Source: UBA2387 sp019454665
GTDB taxonomy: Bacteria > Armatimonadota > Fimbriimonadia > Fimbriimonadales > Fimbriimonadaceae
Direction: 5' to 3'
Length of the DNA: 64,000 nt
Assembly: GCA_045862995.1 (NCBI GenBank)
Contig: BTVX01000005.1
Location: 91,972-155,971 of the forward strand
Every line of letters starts with the position of its first letter. The first letter of the stretch is position 1. Below are positions 22,356 to 30,345 of the stretch, piece after piece. The notes under the pieces are model-generated. The model worked only from the letters and a program-made list of their open reading frames with translations. It did not search any database and was not told the DNA's origin. The translations under genes and the position numbers were made by a program.

Positions 22356-23969
22356 TTAGTGGTGGTGGTGGCCGGCGGCGCCTTCGTCTTCCTTCTCGGG
22401 CAACTCGGCGACGGCGGCTTCAGTGATCAGCAGCAGGCCGCTGATCGAAGCCGCGTTCTGCAGCGCGGCGCGGACGACCTTGGTCGGATCCACGACACCG
22501 GCGGCCAGCAGGTCGCCGTACTCGAGGTTGGACGCGTTGAAGCCGTAGTTGGCCTCGTTCGCCACACGAACACGCTCCACGATGACCGAACCTTCGACGC
22601 CCGCGTTCTCCGCGATCGTGCGCATCGGCGATTCGATGGCCCGCCGAACGATGGCGATGCCGATGTTCTCGTCGCCTTCGCCCTGCAGGTCGGCCAGAGC
22701 CGCACCGGCCTTGAGCAGCGCGACGCCGCCTCCGGGCACGATGCCTTCCTCAAGCGCGGCGCGAGTCGCGGCGAGCGCGTCTTCGATCCGGGCCTTCTTG
22801 TCCTTCAGCGCGGGCTCGGTGGGGGCGCCGACCTTGATGACGGCCACACCGCCCGAGAGCTTCGCATACCGCTCCTGCAGCTTCTCCTTGTCGTAGTTGC
22901 TGTCGGTGGTCTCGGCCTGCTGCTGGATCTGCTTCATCCGGCCTTCGATCTTGGCTCGGTCGCCCTTTCCGCCGACGATGGTCGTGTGCTCCTTGGTGAT
23001 GACCATCTTGGCGCACGAGCCGAGCATGGTCAGGTCCACGTTCTCGAGCTTCATGCCCAGGTCCTCGCTGACGAACTGGCCGCCCGTGAGGATGGCCATG
23101 TCTTCCATCATCGCCTTGCGCCGCTCGCCAAAGCCCGGCGCCTTGACCGCCGCGAGCGGCAGGTTGGCGCGAAGCCGGTTGAGCACCAGCGTGGCGAGGC
23201 ACTCGTTTTCGACGTCCTCGGCGATGATCACCAGCGGCCGACCGGCGCGCATGACCTTCTCGAGCACGGGGACCAAGTCCTGGACGTTGGAGATCTTCTT
23301 CTCGTGGAAGAGGATCATCGGCTCTTCGAACACGGTTTCCATGCGCGAGGCATCCGTGACGAAGTAGGGGCTCATATAGCCCTTGTCGAACTGCAAGCCG
23401 TCCACGATGTCGAACGTGGTGTCCGCGATCTTGGACTCTTCCACCGTCACGACGCCGTCCTTGCCGACTTTGTCGATGACGTTGGCGACCAATTCGCCGA
23501 TCTCCTCGCTCTTGGCGGAGATGGTGCCGACTTCCTTGATGGCCTTGTGGCCGGAGATCTCTTTGCTCATCGCCTTGAGTTCGGCGACCACGGCGTCGGT
23601 GGCCTTCTCGATGCCGCGCTTGATCTGCGTGGCGTTGGAACCTGCGGCGACGTTGCGGATGCCTTCCTTGAAGATGGCTTGGGCGAGCACGGTTGCGGTG
23701 GTGGTCCCGTCGCCGGCGGTGTCGTTGGTCTTGCTGCTCACTTCGCGGATGAGCTGTGCGCCCATGTTCTCGAAGCGGTCCTCGACCTCGATTTCCTTGG
23801 CAATGGTGACGCCGTCGTTGATGACGGTCGGCGCGCCGAATTTCTTTTCGAGCACGACGTTCCGTCCACGGGGGCCAAGGGTGACCTTGACCGCGTTGGC
23901 GAGCTTGTCGACGCCGGCTTCAATGGCCTTGCGGGCGTCGTTTCCGAATTTGAGTGATTTTGCTGGCAT
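22356..23969 (-). CDS. groEL: 60-kDa chaperonin GroEL
   Basis: A 537-residue chaperonin that folds proteins in an ATP-driven double ring with GroES. It begins AKSLKFGNDARKAIEAGVDK. The ATP-site loop VTLGPRGRNVVLEKKFGAP and NDTAGDGTTTATVLAQAI are intact, as are the apical APGFGERRKAMMEDMAILTGG and the C-terminal PGGGVALLKA. The tail is odd: instead of the usual GGM repeats it ends GAAGHHHH. His-rich tails occur on some GroEL paralogues, e.g. in actinobacteria. The purine-rich AAGAAGAAGA before the ATG may serve as ribosome site. The 5' side contains a decamer array (23983-24028), and an extra gene separates it from groES. Confidence 0.98.
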   Translation of the reverse strand: MPAKSLKFGNDARKAIEAGVDKLANAVKVTLGPRGRNVVLEKKFGAPTVINDGVTIAKEIEVEDRFENMGAQLIREVSSKTNDTAGDGTTTATVLAQAIFKEGIRNVAAGSNATQIKRGIEKATDAVVAELKAMSKEISGHKAIKEVGTISAKSEEIGELVANVIDKVGKDGVVTVEESKIADTTFDIVDGLQFDKGYMSPYFVTDASRMETVFEEPMILFHEKKISNVQDLVPVLEKVMRAGRPLVIIAEDVENECLATLVLNRLRANLPLAAVKAPGFGERRKAMMEDMAILTGGQFVSEDLGMKLENVDLTMLGSCAKMVITKEHTTIVGGKGDRAKIEGRMKQIQQQAETTDSNYDKEKLQERYAKLSGGVAVIKVGAPTEPALKDKKARIEDALAATRAALEEGIVPGGGVALLKAGAALADLQGEGDENIGIAIVRRAIESPMRTIAENAGVEGSVIVERVRVANEANYGFNASNLEYGDLLAAGVVDPTKVVRAALQNAASISGLLLITEAAVAELPEKEDEGAAGHHHH

Positions 23970-23982
23970 GGTCTTCTTCTTT

Positions 23983-24028
23983 GTTAGGTGGGGTTTGGTG
24001 GGGCTAGGTTGAGTGAGGTTTAGTTCGG
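23983..24028 (+). repeat. Decamer array GGTNNNGTTC, plus orientation (four-helix-bundle 3' side)
   Basis: Four consecutive 10-bp units from 23987: GGTGGGGTTT, GGTGGGGCTA, GGTTGAGTGA, GGTTTAGTTC, then GG; a partial GTTA precedes. It starts 14 nt upstream of groEL's ATG and ends 2 bp short of the four-helix-bundle stop codon. It is opposite in orientation to the array at 24491-24530. Confidence 0.75.
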
Positions 24029-24030
24029 AG

Positions 24031-24474
24031 CTAGTCAAGATCACCGCCTGCTGCGTTGGCATCGTATCCAGCGACCGGTTCGCACACCGCAGAATCCTGA
24101 ATCCTGCGCATCAAGTTCGTCAGTTTGGTCCCGAGCGCCCCGATTCTCTTGTAGAACTCAGGGGCCATGGGCGCGTAACCGATTCGCTCGGCCAAGAGCA
24201 GATGGGTTTCAAGTTCATTGAGAGACCCCTTGGCGACGCGCAAGAACTGGATGTAGGATTTGGACGAGTCCCGACCGTACCCCTCGGCGATGTTTGCTGG
24301 GATTGACCCGGCACACCTTCGAATCTGCTGCCCGAGGGCGAACTGTTCGATTTGCGGAAGGCCTTGGCAATACAGGCAGGCGTCAGCGGCGATGCCCATC
24401 GCCATCTGCCAGACGACCAAGCCCCGGAAGCCAGACTCGCGTGCCAACTCTGGAAACTCGGCCCGACCTTCCAT
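24031..24474 (-). CDS. Four-helix-bundle protein (23S rRNA intervening-sequence protein family)
   Basis: A 147-residue all-helical protein. FRGLVVWQMAMGIAADACLY, LGQQIRRCAGSIPANIAEGYG, SYIQFLRVAKGSLNELETHL and LLAERIGYAP are the clear signature of the family encoded inside intervening sequences of 23S rRNA (S23/IVP); the Avd accessory protein of diversity-generating retroelements is a structural relative. Family members form pentameric barrels that bind nucleic acid; the precise role is unknown. No reverse transcriptase or variable repeat is seen here. The gene interrupts groES-groEL in the same direction and is bracketed by opposed decamer arrays. Start ATG 24474 is just inside the right array; an upstream in-frame start would translate the array. 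Confidence 0.9.
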   Translation of the reverse strand: MEGRAEFPELARESGFRGLVVWQMAMGIAADACLYCQGLPQIEQFALGQQIRRCAGSIPANIAEGYGRDSSKSYIQFLRVAKGSLNELETHLLLAERIGYAPMAPEFYKRIGALGTKLTNLMRRIQDSAVCEPVAGYDANAAGGDLD

Positions 24475-24490
24475 TAGCCCACCACCATCA

Positions 24491-24530
24491 CCGAACACGA
24501 CCGAACTCAACCGAACTCAACCGAACCCGC
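24491..24530 (-). repeat. Decamer array GGTNNNGTTC, minus orientation (four-helix-bundle 5' side)
   Basis: Plus-strand units CCGAACACGA, CCGAACTCAA, CCGAACTCAA, CCGAACCCGC, i.e. GGTTGAGTTC-type units on the minus strand. It lies between the groES stop (24536) and the four-helix-bundle ATG. With the array at 23983-24028 it could form an RNA stem enclosing the gene; GGTTGAGT is shared by both arms. Confidence 0.75.
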
Positions 24531-24535
24531 CCCGC

Positions 24536-24841
24536 TCAGGCTCCGACCTTCGCTCCCTCCAGGACGGCGAGGATGTCTTCGGCGCGAAGGATCACGTAGT
24601 CCTTGCCGCCGACGTTGACTTCGGTGCCGCTGTACTTGCCGTAGAGAACGGTGTCGCCGACGGCCACGTCGACCGGCGCGAGTTGACCGCTGTCCAGGCG
24701 CTTGCCGGGTCCGACGGCGAGGACGGTGCCGCGCTGGGGCTTCTCTTGGGCCGTGTCGGGGAGGTAGATGCCGCTCGCGGTCTGCTGCTCCTTCGATGCG
24801 GCCTCGACGATGATGCGATCGTGAAGCGGTTTCAGGTTCAT
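24536..24841 (-). CDS. groES: 10-kDa co-chaperonin GroES
   Basis: A 101-residue co-chaperonin that caps the GroEL ring. LKPLHDRIIVEAASKEQQTA opens the protein, the mobile loop is TASGIYLPDTAQEKPQRG, then GTVLAVGPGKRLDSG, DTVLYGKYSGTEVNVGGKDY and VILRAEDILAVLE follow. Length is normal. A GGAG lies about 10 nt before the ATG at 24841. The promoter upstream carries a CIRCE-like operator. Normally groEL follows within about 100 bp; here 566 bp intervene, filled by the four-helix-bundle gene and its flanking arrays. Confidence 0.98.
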   Translation of the reverse strand: MNLKPLHDRIIVEAASKEQQTASGIYLPDTAQEKPQRGTVLAVGPGKRLDSGQLAPVDVAVGDTVLYGKYSGTEVNVGGKDYVILRAEDILAVLEGAKVGA

Positions 24842-24897
24842 TCTTGATGCTCCGATGATTCGAGTGCCGGACGCGCACCGCGCGATCCGGCGTCGGA

Positions 24898-24924
24898 TTG
24901 GCAGTATACCGCCGAGAGTGCTAA
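24898..24924 (-). promoter_or_regulatory. CIRCE-like HrcA operator overlapping the groES promoter
   Basis: On the minus strand the first half-site is TTAGCACTC (24924-24916), a perfect CIRCE half. After exactly 9 nt the second half is TACTGCCAA (24906-24898), matching GAGTGCTAA at 6 of 9 positions. A TATACT -10 box (24908-24903) overlaps the second half. HrcA binding would block RNA polymerase and be relieved by heat stress. hrcA is not in the window. Confidence 0.7.
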
Positions 24925-25006
24925 TATGTCCCCGGGACCTTGGTTCTATCCGACCCTGATGCGTGCCGAGAAGGAATCTACAGACACAGCCCAGAATAAT
25001 CCGCGC

Positions 25007-27616
25007 ATGTCCATGAAACGTCGTCTCCTGGGGCCCGCGATTCTGCTGGCCATCGCCGTCATGGCTCCGGCGCAAGATACGGCTCGACCCTCAACCGCCG
25101 ACCTGTTGGCCCCCTTCCAGTTCCGTTCCGTCGGCCCATCGGTGACGGGCGGGCGGATTGTAGACATCGAAGTCCACCCGAGCCAGCCCAACACCATCTA
25201 CGCGGCGGCGGCCTCCGGTGGCCTTTGGAAGTCCACCAACAACGCCACGACGTGGAAGCCGATTTTCGACGACAAGCCGACGATTTCGATCGGCGACGTC
25301 GCGATCGCGCCTTCCGACCCCAACATCTTGTGGCTTGGCACCGGCGAGCACAACAACCAGCGCTCGGCCCACTTCGGCGATGGCGTCTACAAGTCCACCG
25401 ACGGGGGCGAAACGTGGACCAACATGGGCCTGCGCGAGAGCAACCGAGTCGGGCGCATCGTCATTGATTCCAAAGACCCCAACGTGGTCTATGTCGCGGC
25501 CAGCGGCTACCTCTACAAGGAGGGCGGCGATCGAGGCGTTTTCAAGACGACCGACGGCGGCCAGTCGTGGACCAAGGTGCTCGAGGGCGAGAACGCCACC
25601 ACGGGCTTCATCGAGATCGTTCAAGACCCGAACAACAACCGCGTGCTCTACGCCGCAGCCTACGACCGGCTCAGGCGCGCCTGGTTCATCCGCGACTACG
25701 GTCCCGGCACGAAACTCTACAAGACGACCGACGCCGGCCGCACTTGGAAGCCGATCATGAAGGGCATCGCCGAGAGCGCTCAGAATGGGCGCATCGGCCT
25801 CACCATCTCGCCCAAGAACCCCCGCATTCTCTACGCCATCGTGGACAACCTCGACCGTGAAGTCGGCGCGGCAATCTACCGAACCGACAACGGCGGCGAG
25901 GAGTGGAAGAGGACCCACGAAGGGCGCGGCCCCGGCACCAGCTACTACTACGCCCAAATCCGGGTGGACCCGAACAACCCCGACACGGTCTACAACCTGA
26001 ACGTCGCCATGACCCGCAGCGACGACGGCGGCAAGACGTGGAACCGCGTGGACAATCGGGTCCACGTGGATCACCACGCCCTTTGGATAGACCCCTTGAA
26101 CAGCAACCGGCTGCTCATGGGCAACGACGGCGGATTCTATCGCAGCTACGACCGTGGTGCGACGTGGGAGTTCGTGGACAACCTGCCGATCGCCCAGTTC
26201 TATGCGGTGGGCGCGGACAACGCCGTTCCCTACAACGTGATGGGCGGGCTTCAGGACAACGGCGTGTGGCACGGGCCTTCGCGCACGCGCTCACCAAGCG
26301 GCATCGCCAACAAGCACTGGATCAATCTGCTCGGCGGCGACGGATTCTACACCGTGCCCGACCCCGACGACCCGAACACGATCTACACCAGTTCGCAGTT
26401 CGGCGCGGTCGCCCGCGTGGACGTCGCCCAACGCACGTCGCGCAGCATCAGGCCCCGGGAACAGGGTCAGCGGGCCAACTGGATGTCGCCGTTCATCACG
26501 TCCCCGCACAACCCCAAGATCGTCTACTGGGGAGCGAACAAGCTCTACAAGACGCTCAATCGTGGCAACTCGTGGGAGGCCATCAGCCCCGATCTCTCGA
26601 CGCAGGACGCCGAGCGCCTTCGCGGCAACGTTCCCCACTGCACGATCACCACGATTGACGAGAGTCCGCGCAAGGCCGGCGTCATGTGGGTGGGCACCGA
26701 TGATGGCAACGTGTGGGTGACCCAGGACGGCGGAGTCAACTGGAAGCAGGTGGACGCCAACATCGGCGCGCCCAAGTGGTGGGTCAGCCGGGTGGTCGCC
26801 TCGCCCCACGATGCCGCGACCGCGTTTGTGACGATCACTGGCTTCCGCGAGGACGAGTTCGAGCCGCACCTGTACAAGACCACCGATTACGGCGCGACGT
26901 GGACCAACCTGAGCGCCGGGCTGCCGAAGGAGCAGATCTCCGTCGTGCGGCAGGATGCGATCAACGCCAACCTGCTCGTCGTGGGCACCGAAACGGGATG
27001 CCACATCTCGCTCGACGGGGGCGCGACGTGGTCCAAGTTCATGAACGGCATGCCCACCAACGCGTGCCAAGACCTCCTGATCCACCCTCGCGAGGGCGAT
27101 CTGGTCGTGGGCACGCACGGGCGGGGCATCTTCATCGCCAACATCTCGCCTCTGCGGCAGCTCACCGATCAGGTTCTCGACAAGAGCGCGCATCTGTTCC
27201 GACCGGACCGCGCACTCGCGTTCAACAACATCTCGGACATGTTCGATGCCTTCCAGGGCCACCAGCGGTACACGGCACCGAACCCCGAAGGGGGAGCGGC
27301 CATCGCCTACTACCTGAAGGCCGAAACCGAGGGCGTGACGATCACGGTCCACGATGTGACGGGTGCGACGATCGGGCGCATCGCCTCGCCTCCCGGCAAG
27401 GCGGGCATCAACGTGGTGCGATGGAACATGCGGCGCGGCGGCGGAGGCGGCCCCGGCGGGGGCGGAGGGGGCGCGATGGTGCCGGCGGGCCAGTATCTGG
27501 TCAAGATGACCATCGGCGAGACCACCGAGCAGCAGATCCTCGTCGTCGAGGACTGGGATCGCAGTTCGTCCACCGGTGCGGGCACCGACGACGATCCCGA
27601 CGGCGACGGGATCTAG
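25007..27616 (+). CDS. Secreted Asp-box (BNR/sortilin-like) propeller protein
   Basis: An 869-residue exported protein with signal peptide KRRLLGPAILLAIAVMAPAQ. The body carries about eleven Asp-box turns of the S-x-D-x-G-x-T-W type, e.g. STDGGETWTN, TTDGGQSWTK, TTDAGRTWKP, SYDRGATWEF, SLDGGATWSK, implying one or two beta-propellers like sortilin/VPS10 and xyloglucanase relatives. Propellers of this kind bind or cleave glycans or peptides; no catalytic residue can be assigned. Near the C-terminus is a Gly-rich stretch (about 13 Gly in 16 residues) before a small beta domain (VPAGQYLVKMTIGE). The ATG at 25007 follows AATAAT by 6 nt; a second ATG at 25013 is possible. Divergent from groES. Confidence 0.85.
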   Translation: MSMKRRLLGPAILLAIAVMAPAQDTARPSTADLLAPFQFRSVGPSVTGGRIVDIEVHPSQPNTIYAAAASGGLWKSTNNATTWKPIFDDKPTISIGDVAIAPSDPNILWLGTGEHNNQRSAHFGDGVYKSTDGGETWTNMGLRESNRVGRIVIDSKDPNVVYVAASGYLYKEGGDRGVFKTTDGGQSWTKVLEGENATTGFIEIVQDPNNNRVLYAAAYDRLRRAWFIRDYGPGTKLYKTTDAGRTWKPIMKGIAESAQNGRIGLTISPKNPRILYAIVDNLDREVGAAIYRTDNGGEEWKRTHEGRGPGTSYYYAQIRVDPNNPDTVYNLNVAMTRSDDGGKTWNRVDNRVHVDHHALWIDPLNSNRLLMGNDGGFYRSYDRGATWEFVDNLPIAQFYAVGADNAVPYNVMGGLQDNGVWHGPSRTRSPSGIANKHWINLLGGDGFYTVPDPDDPNTIYTSSQFGAVARVDVAQRTSRSIRPREQGQRANWMSPFITSPHNPKIVYWGANKLYKTLNRGNSWEAISPDLSTQDAERLRGNVPHCTITTIDESPRKAGVMWVGTDDGNVWVTQDGGVNWKQVDANIGAPKWWVSRVVASPHDAATAFVTITGFREDEFEPHLYKTTDYGATWTNLSAGLPKEQISVVRQDAINANLLVVGTETGCHISLDGGATWSKFMNGMPTNACQDLLIHPREGDLVVGTHGRGIFIANISPLRQLTDQVLDKSAHLFRPDRALAFNNISDMFDAFQGHQRYTAPNPEGGAAIAYYLKAETEGVTITVHDVTGATIGRIASPPGKAGINVVRWNMRRGGGGGPGGGGGGAMVPAGQYLVKMTIGETTEQQILVVEDWDRSSSTGAGTDDDPDGDGI

Positions 27617-27633
27617 TCCCCTTCGCGAAGGCT

Positions 27634-27666
27634 GCGGTTGGGAGTCCCAGAGCGACTCCCAACCGC
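27634..27666 (+). terminator. Hairpin after the Asp-box protein gene
   Basis: A perfect 13-bp stem, GCGGTTGGGAGTC against GACTCCCAACCGC, with a 7-nt loop, 18 bp after the stop codon at 27616. No U-tract follows, so it may act as terminator or mRNA-end protector. Confidence 0.6.
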
Positions 27667-27729
27667 GCCTCTAGACAAACGTCCCTGCTCCGGCAGGAAG
27701 GTCGCGCACGCGTGCCCAATTCCGGAGAG

Positions 27730-28716
27730 ATGACCACCGTTCGCCTTGGTATGATCGGTTGTGGAGGCATCGCCCGCCACCACATGAATCAGCTTCGCGA
27801 CGTCCCCGAAGCGCAGATCGTCGCCCTCGCCGACCCCAGCGACGAGCAGATCGCCCGTTGCAAGCGAGACTTCCCCGCTCTTGCCGACGTCCCCGTCTTC
27901 GCGGACTACCGCGAGATGCTCGAGAAGGTCGAGTGCGACGCCGTCGAGATCAGCACGCCGCACACCCAGCACACCCAGCAGGTGCTCGACAGCTTCGCCA
28001 AGGGGCTCCACGTGATGTGCGAGAAGCCTTTGGCCACGACCACGGCCGACTGTCGAAAGCTGGTGGCCGCCATGAACGAGACGGGCAAGGTCGGCCTGCT
28101 GGCCTACCAGCGGCACTACGTGCCCATGTACCAAGTCATCCGCGACCGCATCGCCTCGGGCGCGTACGGCGAGGTCAACTTCTTCAGCGCCGTGCTCGGC
28201 CAGGCGTGGAAGCGAGGGACTGCGGGCTCGTGGCGGCAGGACCCCGCGCTCTCGGGGGGCGGCCAGATCAACGACTCGGGCAGCCACGTGGTGGACATGA
28301 TGCTGTACACGACCGGCGTTCTCCCTGCCGAGGTCACGGCCTATCAGGACAATCGCGAGACGCCGGTGGACATTGACTCGGCCGTCTCGATCAAGTTCGA
28401 AAACGGCGCCTTGGGCAACATCTCCGTGCTCGGCGACTTCCCCGCATGGCACGAGGATTTCACCATCGGTTGCACGCGCGGCGGCTTCTTGGTGCGCTAC
28501 GGCGAACTCACGATCGTGGAGAACGACGGCTCGAAGTACGTGGCCAAGGACCTGCGCGGCGGCAGCAACCCCGACCGGAACTTCATCAACGCCATTTTGG
28601 GCCGCGAACCCGTGCTTTCGACGTTCGAGGCGGCGCTCGAGGTCATCCACTTCACCGAAGCGGTCTGGCGCTCGGCCGAGTTGGGCGGCAAGCCGGTGCG
28701 GCTGGCCGATATCTGA
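27730..28716 (+). CDS. Gfo/Idh/MocA family NAD(P)-dependent oxidoreductase
   Basis: A 328-residue soluble oxidoreductase. The Rossmann fold opens with VRLGMIGCGGIARHHMNQL, then VALADPSDEQIARC, and the conserved VMCEKPLATTTADC contains the E-K-P of the family. The second domain has GQINDSGSHVVDMMLYTTG, placing the substrate-binding Asp and His. The substrate is probably a sugar or inositol, but it cannot be specified. The ATG at 27730 follows GGAGAG closely. No signal peptide, unlike some Tat-exported relatives. It runs in the same direction as the Asp-box gene and purF but is separated from them by hairpins. Confidence 0.93.
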   Translation: MTTVRLGMIGCGGIARHHMNQLRDVPEAQIVALADPSDEQIARCKRDFPALADVPVFADYREMLEKVECDAVEISTPHTQHTQQVLDSFAKGLHVMCEKPLATTTADCRKLVAAMNETGKVGLLAYQRHYVPMYQVIRDRIASGAYGEVNFFSAVLGQAWKRGTAGSWRQDPALSGGGQINDSGSHVVDMMLYTTGVLPAEVTAYQDNRETPVDIDSAVSIKFENGALGNISVLGDFPAWHEDFTIGCTRGGFLVRYGELTIVENDGSKYVAKDLRGGSNPDRNFINAILGREPVLSTFEAALEVIHFTEAVWRSAELGGKPVRLADI

Positions 28717-28851
28717 CCCCAAGCCTAGGGTGCCACGGCCTGTCCGGGCCCGTCCCCGTCTGGTTCGGGCAGACCGTGCCCTTCTTGCGGGCCGACCCGG
28801 GCGGCGGTGGCTTGAGGCCGCGCGGCGGGAGGCGGCCCCATGGAGGCGGGA

Positions 28852-28857
28852 TATACT
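28852..28857 (+). promoter_or_regulatory. -10 box TATACT, leaderless start of purF
   Basis: TATACT, 7 nt, then ATG at 28865; no Shine-Dalgarno. The preceding gap 28717-28851 holds GGGTGCCACGG (28728-28738) and small palindromes such as GTCTG/CAGAC but no ORF. Confidence 0.55.
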
Positions 28858-28864
28858 CGTCCCC

Positions 28865-30328
28865 ATGACCTCGACCTCGGACCATCCCAAAGAGGAGTGT
28901 GGAGTCCTCGGCATCCACGCTCCAGGGCGCGAGGCGGCGAGGTTGGCGTTCTTCGGGCTGTTCGCCCTCCAACACCGAGGCCAGGAATCGGCGGGAATCG
29001 CAGTCGCCAACGGCTCCCGCGTGCGCATGCACAAGGACATGGGCCTTGTCAGCCAGGTGTTCAACGAGGAGACCCTCCGCACCATGGATGGCGGCATGGC
29101 CATCGGCCACACGCGCTACAGCACCACGGGCGCAAGCGTCCTGCGCAACGCCCAGCCCGTCTACTGCCAGAGCCTCGTCGGCGACATCGCCGTGGCCCAC
29201 AACGGCAACCTCATCAACACGCGCGAACTGCGCGAGGAGATGGAGGACGAGGGCGAGCACTTCGACAGCACGAGCGACTCCGAGATCATCGCGCGCCTGA
29301 TCGTCCGATACCTTGACGAAGGCCCTGAAGAAGCCGTTCGTCGCGCCATGGCGCGCATCCGGGGAGCGTACTCCTGCACCGTTCTCACGCCGACCACGCT
29401 GCTCGCCTTTCGCGATCCGTTCGGCATTCGCCCGCTGGTCACGGGGTCGCTGCCCGATGGCGGAACCGTCGTGGCGAGCGAGACGTGCGCGTTCGGCCCG
29501 CTAGGCGCGACCGTGGAACGCGAGCTCGATCCCGGCGAGATGGCCATCGTGGACGCCCGTGGCGTGCGCTACGCCCAAGGGGCGCCCCAAGTCAGGCCCG
29601 CGATGTGCCTGTTCGAGTTCATCTACTTCGCCCGGCCCGACAGCACGATGTACGGCCAACCGCTTTACTCGGTCCGCGAGCGCATGGGCGCGCATCTGGC
29701 CCGCGAACACCCTGTCGAAGCCGACATCGTGGTGCCGGTGCCCGACAGCGGCATCCCGGCGGCCCTAGGCTTCTCGGCGGAATCGGGCATCCCGTTCCGC
29801 GAGGGGATGACCAAGAGCCGCTACATCCACCGCACGTTCATCCAACCGGACCAGAGCATGAGGCAGATGGGCGTGCGCATGAAACTCACCCCGTTGGCCC
29901 ACCACATCGAAGGCCAGCGTGTGGTGTTGGTGGACGATTCGATCGTTCGAGCGACCACCACGACGCAGATCGTCAAGATGATGTTCGAGTCCGGGGCCAA
30001 AGAGGTGCACGTGCGCATCACGGCCCCGCCGATCACGCACCCATGCTTCTACGGAATTGACATGGCTTCCCGCTCGGAACTCGCCGCCGCCCGCATGACC
30101 GTGGACGAGATCCGCGAGCACCTCGGGGCGACGTCCCTGGGCTACCTCTCGATAGATGGCGCGGTCGGAGCCGTGGGCAAGGGCAGGGACCACTTTTGCC
30201 TGGCTTGCTTCGGGGCCGGCTACCCGCTCGCCGTGCCCTCGGAAGTCCGCAAGACGGCGTTCGAAGAAGACCACGTGGGCGTCATGGCGGCGGTGTCGTC
30301 CGGCCAGCCCAAGCTCTTCGATTCGTGA
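28865..30328 (+). CDS. purF: Amidophosphoribosyltransferase
   Basis: A 487-residue enzyme for the first committed step of purine synthesis, making phosphoribosylamine from PRPP and glutamine. The N-terminal nucleophile is Cys12 (EECGVLGIHAP), exposed after removal of an 11-residue propeptide. The glutaminase domain has FALQHRGQESAGIA, GHTRYSTTGAS and VAHNGNLIN. The PRPP loop is VVLVDDSIVRATTT. Cysteines in AMCLFEF, HPCFYGIDM and HFCLACFGAGYP match the ligands of the 4Fe-4S cluster in the Bacillus-type enzyme. No other purine gene is adjacent. ATG 28865 is fixed by the TATACT box and the propeptide length. Confidence 0.97.
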   Translation: MTSTSDHPKEECGVLGIHAPGREAARLAFFGLFALQHRGQESAGIAVANGSRVRMHKDMGLVSQVFNEETLRTMDGGMAIGHTRYSTTGASVLRNAQPVYCQSLVGDIAVAHNGNLINTRELREEMEDEGEHFDSTSDSEIIARLIVRYLDEGPEEAVRRAMARIRGAYSCTVLTPTTLLAFRDPFGIRPLVTGSLPDGGTVVASETCAFGPLGATVERELDPGEMAIVDARGVRYAQGAPQVRPAMCLFEFIYFARPDSTMYGQPLYSVRERMGAHLAREHPVEADIVVPVPDSGIPAALGFSAESGIPFREGMTKSRYIHRTFIQPDQSMRQMGVRMKLTPLAHHIEGQRVVLVDDSIVRATTTTQIVKMMFESGAKEVHVRITAPPITHPCFYGIDMASRSELAAARMTVDEIREHLGATSLGYLSIDGAVGAVGKGRDHFCLACFGAGYPLAVPSEVRKTAFEEDHVGVMAAVSSGQPKLFDS

Positions 30329-30333
30329 TCGGC

Positions 30334-30339
30334 TAATCT
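30334..30339 (+). promoter_or_regulatory. -10 box TAATCT, leaderless start of aldo/keto reductase
   Basis: TAATCT, 6 nt, then ATG at 30346; it begins 6 bp after the purF stop, indicating a separate transcript rather than read-through only. Confidence 0.5.
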
Positions 30340-30345
30340 GGGCCG

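Noticed and set aside
22356..22367. Four histidines at the GroEL end as a cloning-tag artefact
   Set aside because: They are encoded in normal genomic context directly before the stop and terminator, and natural His-rich GroEL tails exist.
24031..24474. Diversity-generating retroelement (Avd-like protein)
   Set aside because: No reverse transcriptase, template repeat or variable repeat is visible nearby; the protein fits the S23/IVP family as well or better.
24475..24510. Upstream in-frame ATG (24510) for the four-helix-bundle gene
   Set aside because: It would translate part of the decamer array; family members start close to the FRGLVVWQ helix, which fits 24474.
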